From Acanthornis magna (lineage: Eukaryota; Chordata; Aves; Passeriformes; Acanthizidae), in contig JAWUZG010000961.1 of assembly GCA_036785705.1 (NCBI GenBank), positions 186,001 through 250,000 on the forward strand: DNA of 64,000 bases, written 5' to 3'. The position numbers and the translations under genes were made by a program. Shown here in pieces: positions 49,523 through 61,975 of the stretch; position 1 is the stretch's first letter; the number at the start of each line of letters is the position of its first letter. The notes beneath the pieces were generated by a model. It ran no database searches, was not told where the DNA came from, and worked only from the letters and a program-made list of their open reading frames with translations.

Positions 49523-50100
49523 CGGCGCTCCGCCGCCTCCTCCCCGCCGCTCCGGCCGCATCCGAGCGCCGCCGCCTCCCCGCTGCCCCGGCGGCCCCTC
49601 CGCTGGCCCCTCCGCTGGCCCCGCTGCCGTCCCCGCCGTTCTGGGGATCCCCCGGCGGATCCCGAGCGCCCCGCGGCTCCCCCGTGCCAAATAATGCGCT
49701 TCTCACACATGGAGTCGCGGCGGCACCGGGCGAGCATGCGCGGGGCGGGGCGGCCCGGCGGCCGGTGGCGGGGCCGGCGGTGGGGACGGCGCCGGGACAG
49801 GGCCGGGACGCGCCGGGGACAGCGCTGGGGACAGCGGTGGGGACAGCGGCGGGCCGGGAGCGGGCCAGGAGCGGGATAGGAACGGGACAGAACCGGGACG
49901 GGAGCGGGGCCGGGCCCGCGCCCCGCAGCGCCCGCAGCCGCTTCCGGCCGCGGCGCGGGGCAGCCAGGTTTGTGTCGCGGGCCGCCATTGGCCGCAGGGG
50001 TCGCGCGGGCGATGTGACGAGGCCGCCCATTGGCTGGCGCCGCGGGGCGGGGGGGCGCGCGGGCCCCGGCGCGCTGCTCGGGGCCACGTGGAGGAGAGGG

Positions 50101-51690
50101 GACAGCGTGGGGACAGCGTGGGGACAGCGGGGATAGAGCCGGGACAGCGTGGGGACAGCGGGGACAGCGTGGGGACAGCGGGGATAGAGCCGGGACAGCG
50201 TGGGGACAGCGTGGGGACAGAGCGGGGACAGCGGGGATAGAGCGGGGACAGCGTGGGGACATGGGGACAGCGTGGGGACAGCGTGGGGACAGCGGGGACA
50301 GAGCGGGGACAGCGTGGGGACAGCGGGGACAGCGTGGGGACAGCGGGGATAGAGCCGGGACAGCGTGGGGACAGCGTGGGGACAGCGGGGACAGCGTGGG
50401 GACAGCGTGGGGACAGTGTGGGGACAGTGGGGACAGCGTGGGGACAGCGGGGGGACAGAGGGGACAGCGGGGGGACAGTGGGGACAGCGTGGGGACAGCG
50501 TGGGGACAGCGTGGGGACAGCGGGGACAGCGTGGGGACAGCGGGGACAGAGCGGGGACAGCGTGGGGACAGCGTGGGGACAGCGTGGGGACAGTGTGGGG
50601 ACAGCGGGGACAGAGCGGGGACAGCGTGGGGACAGCGGGGACAGCGTGGGGACAGCGGGGACAGCGTGGGGACAGTGGGGACAGAGCGGGGACAGCGTGG
50701 GGACAGCGGGGACAGCGTGGGGACAGCCGGGATAGCCTGGGGACAGCGTGGGGACAGCGGGGACAGCGTGGGGACAGCGTGGGGACAGCGGGGACAGAGC
50801 GGGGACAGCGTGGGGACAGTGGGGACAGAGCGGGGACAGCGGGGACAGAGCGGAGACAGAGGGCGGACAGTGGGGACAGAGCGGGGACAGCGTGGGGACA
50901 GCGGGGGGACAGCAAGGACAGAGCGGAGACAGAGTGGGGACAGCGGGGACAGCGTGGGGACAGAGCGGGGACAGAGTGGAGAAAGAGGGGGGACAGCGGG
51001 GACAGCGTGGGGACAGCGGGGACAGAGTGGAGAAAGAGGGGGGACAGCGGGGACAGAGCGTGGGGACAGCTGGGATAGAGCCGGGACAGCGTGGGGACAG
51101 CGGGGACAGGGGGGACAGAGAGGGGACAGAGAGGGGACAGAGCAGGGACAGCAGGGGAGAATACAGCGAGGGGATAGAGGGGGAATACAGCGGGGACAGC
51201 GTGGGGGGACAGCGGGGACAGAGCGGGGACACAGAGGGGAGAGCGGGGGGACAGTGCCGGGAATGAACGGAAGAATAGAGCAGGGACAGAGCGGGAATAG
51301 AACCGGGACAGATTGGGGACAGACTGGGGACAGAACCGGGACAGATTGGGGACAGATTGGGGACAGGACTGGGACAGACTGGGGACAGAACCGGGACAGA
51401 TTGGGGACAGCCCCGGGACAGACTGGGGACAGAACCGGGACAGATTGGGGACAGGACCGGGACAGAGCGGGGACAGAACCGGGATAGATTGGGGACAGAA
51501 CCGGGACAGATTGAGGACAGAACCGGGACAGAGCGGGGACAGAACCGGGACAGATTGGGGACACGACCGGGACAGATTGGGGACAGAACCGGGAACAGAA
51601 CCGGGACAGATTGGGGACAGAACCGGGACAGAGCGGGGACAGAACCGGGACAGATTGGGGACAGAACCGGGACAGATTGGGGACAGCCCC
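50101..51690. repeat. GGGGACAGCGT minisatellite, 1.6 kb
   Basis: Units of 10-12 bp: GGGGACAGCGT, GGGGACAGCG and GGGGACAGAGC. From about 51290 it becomes a 22-bp unit, GGGACAGATTGGGGACAGAA. No unit contains a stop codon in any minus-strand frame, so three overlapping frames of about 750-840 codons are open at once. Confidence 0.95.
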
Positions 51691-51839
51691 GGTGGCCGCG
51701 GCGCTGCGGAGGAGGCCCCGGGAGCAGCCCCAACGCGCGGTTCCGGTCCCAAAAATTCGCCCCCAAAAAGCTCCGGTCCCAAAAAATCCCCGCAGCCCAC
51801 GGGGACCCCGAGTGTTCCAAATCCTCCCGGCGAATCCCC

Positions 51840-52340
51840 CAAATTCCGGGGAGTTCTCCCCAAATCCTGACAAATTCCCCCAAAATGCCTGAGAATTTCC
51901 CCAAATTCCAGCGAATTCCCCCAAATCTCAGAGAATGAATTCCCCCCAAATCCTAGAGAATTCCCCCAAATCCCAACAAATTTCGCCCAAATCCCAGAGA
52001 ATTTCCCCCAAATCCTGAAGAATTCCCCCAAAATCCCGGCAAATTAATTTCCTCAAATCCCAGAGAATTCCCCGAAATCCTGGAGAATTAATTCCCCCAA
52101 ATCCTGACAAATTCCCCCAAAATCCTGGAGAATTAATTCCCCCAAATCCCAAATAATTTCCCCCAAATCACGGAGAATGAATTCCCCCCAAATCCAGGAG
52201 AATTCCCCCCAAAATCTCGGACAATTTCCCCCAAATGCCGACAAATTCCCCAAAATCCTGGAGAATGAATTCCCCCAAAATCCCAGAGAATTCTCCCAAA
52301 TTCCAGAGAAAAATCCTCCCCAATTTGGGCTTTTCCAAGC
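51840..52340. repeat. AATTCCCCCAAATCC minisatellite
   Basis: About eighteen units of GAGAATTCCCCCAAATCC with CGGACAAATT or CAGAGAATGA variants. It lies upstream of the GATAD2A promoter. No gene is associated with it. Confidence 0.9.
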
Positions 52341-53829
52341 CCAGTTCAGAACTGTGAGAGGCGGCTGATTAATAACAATTAATTAGGATTAATTAGGATT
52401 AATTAGGATTAATAACAACCTCCCGCCATTCCCGAGATTCTCTGGGAGACAAACACAAATCCCACCAAAAAAAAAAAAGCAAAAAAACTTCGGAATCCTT
52501 TGGATCCGAACGTTCCCAACCTGAAAATTCGGATTTTAAATCCCAAAGCTTTGAGATAAATTCCTGAGGAGGGAAATTTGAAGGGAATTTTGGGATTTTT
52601 TTTGGGATTTTTCTCATTCCGTGGGAGATCCATTGATTTTTTTTGCCGGGAATGAGAGAGAGGGCAAAGCTCACTCTGATTGGAATTTCGCCCGAAACCG
52701 TTCCCAAAAAATCCGGGAATTTGTCCATCCCAACCCGGGGAGGAACTCTGGGAAAAAAAAACTGTGATCTGAGGGGAAAAATTTAAAAAAAAATTCCCTT
52801 GGGATTGGGATTTGGGACATTCCACCAACCGCGAGGGAATCTCCCCATACCAAATCCCACTTTTCCCACGGAATATTCCCAAATTCTGGGGAAATTCTGG
52901 GAAGAAAATCCTGATCTGAAGAGGAAAAATCCCCAAAAATTCCCATGGGATTGGGATTTGAGGTTTCACTGCCCCCAAGGGAATTTCCTCACACTTTTCC
53001 TGGGGAATATTCCCAAATTCTGGGGAAAAACTGCTGATCCAAAGGGGAAAAATTCCAAAAAATTCCCGTGGGATTGGGATTTGGGACATTCCAACTCCGA
53101 GGGAATCTCCCCACACTTCTCCCGCAGAATAGTCCCAAAATTCCCAAAATTCCCTTCCATCGAGACCCTGTTTTTGTAAAAATTTTTGTCTTTTCTGTTT
53201 TCTCTTTTTTTTTTTTTTTTTTTTGATGGTTTCAAAAACTTTGGAATTGTTCATTCCTTGGAATTCCAATCAGGGAAATGTAAAATGGGAGATCAAGGAT
53301 TGGGAATTAATTTTGGGAATTTATTTCAGGAATTTATTTCAGGAATTAATTTCGGGAATTAATTTCGGGAATTAATTTTGGGAATTTATTTTGGGAATTT
53401 TGGGAAGAGAAAGGATCAAAAACTCCATTTGGAATCAGCCCTAAAAATCCCTTAAAAACGTTGGAATTTTTTCCCCAAAAATCCCCAAAATTCCAAAAGT
53501 AAGTCCTCCCTAAATTTAGATTTCCTGAGATCATTTCTGGGTTAATTCTAATTTTTTTTAATTTTTTTTTTTTTCCCCCAGCAGATTCCAAAGAGAAAAA
53601 ATATTCCCAAAATACCTCAAGGAGTTCAGGGCAATGGCAGAGTTTGAATCCCGAAATTCCTTCCCGGGATTCACACGGAATTTTTTTTAGTGGGAAAGCA
53701 GAATTTGGGGATTTTTGGGGGAAAAAAAAAAGAAAAATCCAAGTAATTTTATATTTGGCTGTGGTTTTTCCCTGGATTTTCCTGTAGGGAATGCAGGGAT
53801 GGGAATGAGGGAGAGTTAGGGAAGGTGAA
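52341..53829. other. Low-repeat, AT-richer intergenic segment
   Basis: A few features are visible: TTAGGATTAATTAGGATTAA repeats (52375-52412), ~125-bp diverged units with TTCCCATGGGATTGGGATTT (52790-53110), and A and T runs. No coding exon or RNA gene is recognised. In human the gene upstream of GATAD2A is MAU2 (from memory), but no MAU2 sequence was recognised. Confidence 0.5.
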
Positions 53830-55230
53830 ATCCAGCCCAAAAAATTGGAAAAATTCCGTGGAAAAATCCCAAAAGTTGGAAGAATTCCATGGAAAAAATC
53901 CCAAAATTTGGAAAATCCAGTGGAAAAAATCCCAAGGCTTGGAGAATTCCACAGAAAAACTGCAAAACTTGGAAAATCCCACGGGAAATTCCCTAAACTT
54001 GGGAAAATCCTATGGATATTACACAAAGCTGGAAAAATCCAATGGATTGTAACCAAAAACTTGGAAAAATCCCACTGAAAACTGAAAATCCCATGGATAC
54101 CATCCCAAAACTGGAGAAATCCAATGGATACCAACCCAAAATTGCGAAAATCCCATGGAAAACTGAAAATCCAATGGATACGAACTCAAAACTTGGAAAA
54201 TCCCATGGATCCCAACCCAAAACTGGAAAATCCAATGGATTCCAACCCAAAATTGGGAAAATCCCACTGAGAATTGAAAATCCCATGGATACCAACTCAA
54301 AACTTGGGAAAATCCTATGGATATTACACAAAGCTGGAAAAATCCAATGGATCCCAACCCAAAGTGGGAAAATCCCACGGAAAAATTCCAAAACTTGGAG
54401 AAATCCCACGGATACCATCCCAAAACTTGAGAAATCCCATGAAAAAAATCCCAAATCTGGAAAATCCCACTGAAAATTGAAAATCTCATGGATACCATCC
54501 CAAAAGTTGGAAGAATTCCACTGAAAATCCCAAAATTTGGAAAAAACCCACGGATACCAACTCAAAACTGGAAAATCCCGCAGAAAAGTGAAAATCCCAT
54601 GGATACCAACCCAAAACTTGAGGAAATCCCATGGACATGACCCAAAACTGGAAAATCGAATGGATTCCAACCCAAAATTGGGAAAATCCCACAGAAAATT
54701 GAAAATCCCATGGATACCAACGCAAAACTGGAGAAATCCAATGGATACCAACTCAAAACTTGGAAAATCTCATGGAAAAATCCCAAATTTTGGAAAAATT
54801 CCATGGATATCATCCCAAAACTGGAAAATCCCACTGAAAACTGGAGAAATCCAATGGATATCACCCAAAACTGGAAAAATCCAATGGATTCTGACCCAAA
54901 ATTGGGAAAATCCCACAGAAAACTGAAAATCTCATGGATACCAACCCAAAACTTGGAAGAATCCCATGGATACCAAACCGAAACTGGAAAATCTCATGGA
55001 AAAATCCCAAAACTTGGGAAAATCCCACAGAAAACTGAAAATCTCACAGAGACCAACCCAAAACTCGAGAAAATCTCATGGTTACCAACTCAAAATTTGG
55101 AAAAAATCCCACGGACACCATCCCAAAACTGGAAAATCCCATGGATCCCATCCCAAAACTTGGGAAAATCCCAGTGAAAATTGAAAATCCCATGGAAAAA
55201 TCCCAAAACTTGGGAAAATCCCCCGGAAAA
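53830..55230. repeat. GGAAAATCCCATGGATACCA minisatellite
   Basis: About 40 units of roughly 30-35 bp built from GGAAAATCCCATGGATACCA and ACCCAAAACTTGG, with GAAAACTGAAAAT alternates. Confidence 0.92.
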
Positions 55231-56039
55231 CAGAGGGAATTTGCTTTCCCAGGAGGAGGCCGAGGCCGATCCCTCACCCCACAATTCCCATTCCCCCGAG
55301 GGAGGGCCTGGAATTCCAGGGAATTCCATGGAATTCCACGGGAATTCCTCGAGGAGAGCAAGGGAAAGGATGATCCCAAAATTCCAAAGGAAAATCAGGA
55401 ATTCGAGGGGGGAAACGGTGGAATTTGAGAGCTAAAAAACCCCAAAATTCGGTTTTATCCCCACAGTTGTGACCCCAAATGTGATCCCATTTTATTGGGA
55501 TCTTCCGGATCCAAATCCCAAATTTTTTTTCCTGGAATTCCAGGCGCTCCCCACGGCTCCGTGAATTTAAAGGCACCTCGGCCCACGAAATTCACGGACG
55601 AAAAGGGAATTTTCTGGGAATGAGGAACAAGGAAAAGACAGAAAAATCCCAAGAGATTTCCGGGCCCAAAACCGGGAACGGAAAATGCCATTCCAGGATT
55701 CCAGTTTGGGATTTGCCCTGGAAAATCCCATTTTTTTTCCCGTTTTCCATGGAATTTCCCTCGGGGCTTTCGCTTCTTTTCCCAAATCTGGGAATGTTTG
55801 ATCAGAATATTCCAATTAATTCCTCGGCGAGGGTTCCGATCCCGCCCCAGCCCCCAAAAAAATGGGGAATTAGGCACGAAAAGATGGAATTTGCATAGGA
55901 TATTCCTATTTTTGGGCTGGAAAATCCCAAAACCAGGGAATTATGGGGTTTCATGGGGTATTCCCAATTTTTGGGCTGGAATATTCCAAAAAATGGGGAA
56001 TTCGGCAGGAAAGGATGGAATTTTCATAGGATATTCCCA
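55231..56039. other. Low-repeat intergenic segment
   Basis: Unique sequence with one duplicated ~95-bp block containing GGGAATTAGGCACGAAAAGA (55865) and GGGAATTCGGCAGGAAAGGA (55997). No gene is recognised. Confidence 0.5.
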
Positions 56040-57160
56040 TTTTTTGGGATAAAATCCCAGTCCAGATAAAATCCCAGTTTGGATAAAATCCCAATCCCAA
56101 ATAAAATCCCAATTTGGGTAAAATCCCAGTCCGGATAAAATCCCTCTCCCGGGGAATGTTTTGGGATTTCCCAGGGAATGTTTTAGGATTATCCCAGGGA
56201 ATGTTTTGGGATCTCTTGGGGAATGTTTTGGGGTCTTGCCGGGGAATATATTTGGGATCTCCCAGGGAATGTTTTGGGATCTTGCAGGGAATGTTTTGGG
56301 ATCCCAATCCCAGATAAAATCCCAGCCCCAGATAAAATCCCAGTCCCGATAAAATCCCAATCCCAGGGAATGGTTTGGGGTCTCCCGGGGAACATTTTTG
56401 GGATCTCACAGGGAATGGTTTGGGATCTCCCAGGGAATGTTTCAGGATTTCCCCAGGAATGTTTTGGGATCTCGCAGGGAATGTTTTGGGGTCTCCAGGG
56501 AATGGTTTGGGGTCTCCAGGGAATGGTTTGGGGTCTCCTTGGGAATGTTTTGGGATCTCCCGGAGAATGTTTTAGGATTTCCCAGGGAATGGTTTGGGAT
56601 CTCACAGAGAATTATTTGGGATCCCCTGGGGAATGGTTTGGGGTGTCCCAGGGAATGGTTTGGGATCTCCTGGGGAATGTTTTGGGATCCCAATCCCAGA
56701 TAAAATCCCAGTCCCAGATAAAATCCCAGTCCCGATAAAATCCCAATCCCGGGGAATGGTTTGGGGTCTCCCGGGGAACATTTTTTGGATCTCACAGGGA
56801 ATGTTTTGGGATCTCCCAGGGAATGTTTCAGGATTTCCCCGGGAATGTTTTGGGATCTTGCAGGGAATGGTTTGGGGTCTCCAGGGAATGGTTTGGGGTC
56901 TCCTTGGGAATGTTTTGGGATCTCCCGGAGAATGTTTTAGGATTTCCCAGGGAATGGTTTGGGATCTCACAGAGAATGATTTGGGATCCCCTGGGGAATG
57001 GTTTGGGGTGTCCCGAGGAATGTTTTGGGATCTCCCGGGGAATGTTTTGGGATCCCAATCCCAGATAAAATCCCAGTCCCGGATAAAATCCCTCTCCCAG
57101 GGAATGGTTTGGGATCTCCCAGGGAATGTTTTGGGGTCTCGGGGAATGTTTTGGGTTCTC
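56040..57160. repeat. GGGAATGTTTTGGGATCTCC minisatellite
   Basis: About 45 units of 23 bp, GGGAATG(T/G)TTTGGGATCTCCCA, interrupted three times by ATAAAATCCCAGTCC blocks. A ~400-bp higher-order unit repeats (56290-56690 with 56690-57060). Confidence 0.93.
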
Positions 57161-57169
57161 CTGGCTCTT

Positions 57170-57590
57170 CCCTCAGGACCCCTGCCAGGAATGGGATACG
57201 AGGTGGGATTTGGGAAGGAATTCCTGCCTGGGAGGGGATTTGGGATGGAATTCCCACAGGGGATGGAGGGACAGCACACAGGGAATGGGATTAGACTGGA
57301 AAACGGAAGATTTGGGAGGGATTTTGGGAAGGAATTCCTGCCTGGGAGGGGATTTGGGATGGAATTCCCACAGGGGATGCAGGCACAGCACACAGGGAAT
57401 GGGTTCAGAGTGGGAAAAGGGAATCTGGGTGGGATTTTGGGAAGGAATTCCTGGCCGGGATGGAATTCCCAGAGAAGCTGAGGATCCCTGGGAGTGCCCC
57501 AGGAAATCTGGGATCCCCCCGGGGTTGGGGAATCCCTGCCCGTGGAATGGGATTATCCCTGAGCTCCTTCCATCCCAAAGCTTTGGGGTG
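57170..57590. repeat. ~125-bp repeat, 2-3 copies, then unique spacer
   Basis: Two and a half copies of a unit with GGAAGGAATTCCTGCCTGGG and CAGCACACAGGGAATGGG, to about 57470, then unique sequence. Confidence 0.85.
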
Positions 57591-59390
57591 GGGCCAGGGA
57601 TTTGGGATTGTCCCCCCTGGGATTTGGGATGGACCCCTGGGATTTGGGACGAAGCCACAGATTTCACACAGACCCCAAAGATTCACCACAGACCCCCAGG
57701 ATTTGGGACTGAGCAGGAATTTCACACAGACCCCAAAATTTCACACAGAGCCCCCCCTGGGGTTTGGGATGGATCCCCAGGATTTGGGACCGAGCCTTGG
57801 ATTTCACACAGACCCCAAAATTTCACACAGACCTTTGGGATTTGGGATGGATCCCCAGGATTCATTGCAGACCCCCTGGATGTGGAACGGATCCCCAGGA
57901 TTTGGGACGGAGCCACAGACTTCACACAGACCCCCCCTGGATTTGGGATGGATCCCTGGGATTTAGTCAGAGCCACAGATTTCACGCAGACCCCAAAGAT
58001 TTGGGACGGATCCCCGGGATTCAATGCAGAACTCCAGAATTTGGGATGGACTCCTAGGATTTGGGACAGAGCAGGAATTTCACACAGACTCCCTCCAGAT
58101 TTGGGACGGATCCCTGGGATTTGGGATTGTCCCTCCAGGGATTTGGGATGGACCCCTAGGATTTGGGATGGAGCCACGGATTTCAGACAGAGCCCAGAGA
58201 TTCACTCCAGATCCCCCAGGATTTGGGATGGATCCCCAGGATTTGGGCACAAAGACCCCAAAATTTCACACAGAACCCCCCCGGATTTGGGATGGACCCC
58301 AGGATTCAATGCAAAACTCCAGGATTTGGGATGGATCCCTGGGATTCACTCCAGACCCCCCAGATTTGGGATGGATCCCTGGGATTTGGGACGGAGCCAC
58401 AGATTTCACACAGACCCCAAAGATTCCCCACACACCTCTGGGACTTGGGACAGGCCCCTGGGATTTGGGACCGAGCCATGGATGTCACACAGACCTCAAA
58501 GATTCCCCACAGACCCCCCGGGATTTGGGACAGATCCCCAGGATTTGGGATGGAGCCACAGATTTCACACAGAGCCCAAAATTTCACACAGAGCCCCCCC
58601 AGATTTGGGATGGATCCCTGGGATTTGGGATTGTCCCCCCAGGGATTTGGGATGGACCCCTAGGATTTGGGACGGAGCCACAGATTTCACACAGACCCCA
58701 AAGATTCCCCACAGACCCCAAAGATTTGGGACGGATCCCCAGGATTCAATGCAGAACTCCAGAATTTGGGATGGATCACTGGGATTCACTCCAGACCCCC
58801 TGGGATTTGGGACGGAGCAGGAATTTCACACAGACCCCCCCCAGATTTGGGATGGATCCCTGGGATTTAGGACAGAGCCACAGATTTCAGACAGAGCCCA
58901 AAGATTCACTCCAGACCCCCCAGGATTTGGGATGGATCCCCAGGATTTGGGCACACAGACCCCAAAATTTCACACAGATCCCCCCCGGATTTGGGATGGA
59001 TCCCCAGGATTCAATGCAGAACTCCAGGATTTGGGATGGACTCCTGGGATTCACTCCAGACCCCCAGAATTTGGGACGGAGCAGGAATTTCACACAGACC
59101 CCAAAATTTCACACAGACCCTCCAGGATTTGGGATGGAGCCATGGATTTCACACAGACCCCAAAGATTCACCACAGATTGCCAGGATTTGGGATGGATCC
59201 CTGGGATTTGGGCACACAGACCCCAAAATTTCACACAGACCCCCCCCCAGGATTTGAGATGGAACTCTGGGATTTAGGACAGAGCCACAGATTTCACATA
59301 GACCCCAAAATTTCACACAGAGCCCTGGGATTTGGGATGGATTCCCAGGATTTCATACAGACCCCAAAGATTCCCCCCAGACCCTCAGGT
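57591..59390. repeat. GATTTGGGATGGATCCCCAG minisatellite, 1.8 kb
   Basis: Units of 25-40 bp: GGATTTGGGATGGATCCCTG, GATTTCACACAGACCCC and CAGGATTCAATGCAGAACTC, with a higher-order period near 600 bp (58080-58650 compared with 58480-58860). Confidence 0.92.
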
Positions 59391-61975
59391 TTTGGGGCAA
59401 ACCTCTGCATTTTGGGGCAGACCCTTGGGGTTCTGAGGAGCAGAATCCCAAATTTTCCAGCAGAATCCTGGGATTTTGGGGAAAACCCTCAGGATTTCAG
59501 GGAAAACCCTCAGGATTTAGGTGAAAATCATCAGGATTTCAGGGAAACCCTCAGGATTTTGGGAAAAACCCTCAGGATTTTGGTGAAAATCCTCAGGATT
59601 TCCTGCAGAGCCTCAAGTTTTGGGACAGACCCTGAACACCCTCAAGTTTTGGGGCAAACCCCTGAATTTTGGGACAAACCTGAGGGTTTTGGGGCAAACC
59701 CTCGAGTTTTCCAGTGGATCCCTGAGCTTTCCAACAGAACCTCGAGTTTTAGGACAGACCCTCAGATTTTGGGACAGATTTTCCAGCAGACCCTTGAGTT
59801 TTCCCTTCAGACCTTCAGCTTTTCCCCCAAAACCTCAGCTTTTCCTGAACTCCTCAGTTTTTTCCCAAACTCCTCAGCTTTTCCCCCAAACCCTGAGCAT
59901 TTCAGGAACTCCTCAGCTTGTCCCCCAAATCCTCAGCTTTTCCCCAACGCCTCAGTTCTTCCCCAAATCCTCAGCTTTTCCCCAACCTCTCAGCATTTCC
60001 CCAACCCCTCAGCTTTTGCCCAAACCCCTCAACTTTTCCCAAATCCTCAGCTTTTCCACAAACCTCTCACCTTTTCCCCAAACTCCTTACTTTTCCTGAA
60101 CCCCTCAGCTTTTCCCCAAACTCTCAGCTTTTCCCTAAATCCTCAGTTTTTCCCAAAACCCCTCAGCTTTTCCCCAAACTCTCAGCTTTTCCCCAAAAAC
60201 CTCAGCTTTTCCCTAAATCCTCAGTTTTTCCCAAAACCCCTCAGCTTTTCCCCAAACTCTCAGCTTTTCCCCAAAAACCTCAGCTTTTCCCTAAATCCTC
60301 AGCTTTTCCCCAAACCCCTCAGCTTTTCCCCCAACCTCTCAGCTTTTCCTGAACTCCTCAACTTTTCCCCAAACTCCTCAGCTTTCCCAACCCCTCAGGT
60401 TTTGCCCAAACCTCTCAGCTTTTCCCAAAACCCCTCAGCTTTTCCTGAACCCCTCAATTCTTCCCCCAAATCCCTCGTCTTTTCCCCAACCCCTCAGCTT
60501 TTCCCCAAACCCCTCAGCTTTTCCAGCAGCCCCTGAGATTTTCCAGCAGATCCTCAGCTTTTCCCCCAAACCCTCGACTTTTCCTGACCTACTCAGCTTT
60601 TTCCTCAACCCCTCACCTTTCCCCCAAATCCTCAGTTTTTCCCCAACTCCTCAGCTGTCCCAAACCCCTGAGCTTTTCCCCCAAACCCTGGGATTTTCCA
60701 GTGAATCCCCACTTTGCCTTCAGACCCTCAGTTTTTCCCCCAACCCCTCGACTTTTCCAGCAGCCCCTGGGGTTTTCCAGTGGATCCCAACTTTCCCTGT
60801 GGATCCTCAGCTTTTCCCCAAACCCCTCAGCTTTCCTAAACCCTCAGTTTCCCCAAATCCTCAGTTTTCCCCCCAAACCCCTCAGTTTTCCTAACCCCTC
60901 ATCTTTCCCAAATCCTCATCTTTCCCAAACCCTCGGCTTCCACAAATCCTCAGTTTATTCCCAAATCCTCAGTTTTCCCCCCAAACCCCTCAACTCTTCC
61001 CCAAATCCTCATCTTTCCCAACCGCTCAGCTTTTTTCTCAACCCCTCAGCTTTCCCCCAAACCCTCACCTTTCCTAAATCCCTCAGCTTTTCCCCTAAAC
61101 CCCTCATCTTTCCCAAACCCTCAGCTTCCCCAAATCCTCAGTTTCCCCCCCCCTCAGTTTTTCAAACCCCTCAGCTTTCCCAAATCCTCATCTTCCCCAA
61201 ACCCCTGAGCTTTTCCCCTAAACCCCTCAGCTTCCCCAAACCCTCACCTTTCCCAAACTCATCTTTCCCCCAAATCCTCATCTCTCCCCCGAACTCCTCC
61301 GCTTCCCCAAATCCTCATCTTTCCCAAAATCCCTCATCTTTCCCCCAAAACTCTCACCTTTCCCAAACCCCTCAACTTCCCCAAATCCTCAGTTTATCCC
61401 CAAACTCATCTTTCCCCAAAACCCCTCATCTTCCCCAAATCCTCACCTTTCCCCCAAAAACTCAGTTTTCCCAAATCCTCATCTTTCCCCCAAATCCTCA
61501 GCTTCCCCAAACCCTCAGTTTATCCCCAAATCCTCATCTTCCCCCAAAACCTCTCACCTTTCCCAAATCCTCATCTTTCCCAAACCCCTCAGCTTTCCCA
61601 AATCCTCATCTTCTCCCAAAACCCCTCAGCTTTCCCAAAACCTCATCTTTCCCAAATCCTCATATTCCCCCAGAACCTCTCACCTTTCCCAAATCCTCAT
61701 CTTCTCCCAAAACCCCTCATCTTCCCCAAATCCTCATCTTTCCCAAATTCTCATCTTCCCCCAAAACTCCTCAGTTTTCCCAAACCCTCATCTTCCCCCA
61801 AAACCTCTCACCTTTCCCAAATCCTCATCTTCTCCAAAACCCCTCCTCTTTCCCCCAAAACCCTCACCTTTCCCAAATCCTCATCTTCCCCAAATCCTCA
61901 CCTTTCCCAAACCCTCATCTTTCCCAAATCCTCATCTTCTCCCCAAACCCCTCACCTTTTCCCCAAGCCCTGCTC
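59391..61975. repeat. CTCAGCTTTTCCCCAAACC minisatellites
   Basis: 59391-60700 has ~21-bp units CTCAGCTTTTCCCCAAACC. 60700-61975 has ~19-bp units CCCAAATCCTCATCTTTCC. Both are pyrimidine-rich on plus. Together with the preceding arrays they hold open a single plus-strand frame of 1,136 codons (57126-60536). Confidence 0.92.

Larger units (their letters stand above)
48956..50100 (-). promoter_or_regulatory. GATAD2A: CpG island, probable GATAD2A promoter and first exon
   Basis: CpG-dense unique sequence at the 5' side of the gene. Two CCAAT boxes read on minus (ATTGG on plus at 49987-49991 and 50029-50033), together with GC boxes near 50045 and an NRF1-like GCATGCGC near 49734. They point to minus-strand transcription starting around 49.7-49.95 kb. 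The best first-exon donor is GCGCCGT before GTGAGTTG at 49522/49521. The exact start and first exon are inferred. Confidence 0.65.

Noticed and set aside
49453..52031. Three overlapping minus-strand frames of about 750-840 codons
   Set aside because: All three frames are open at once because the 11-bp unit has no stop in any frame. A real gene would keep one frame.
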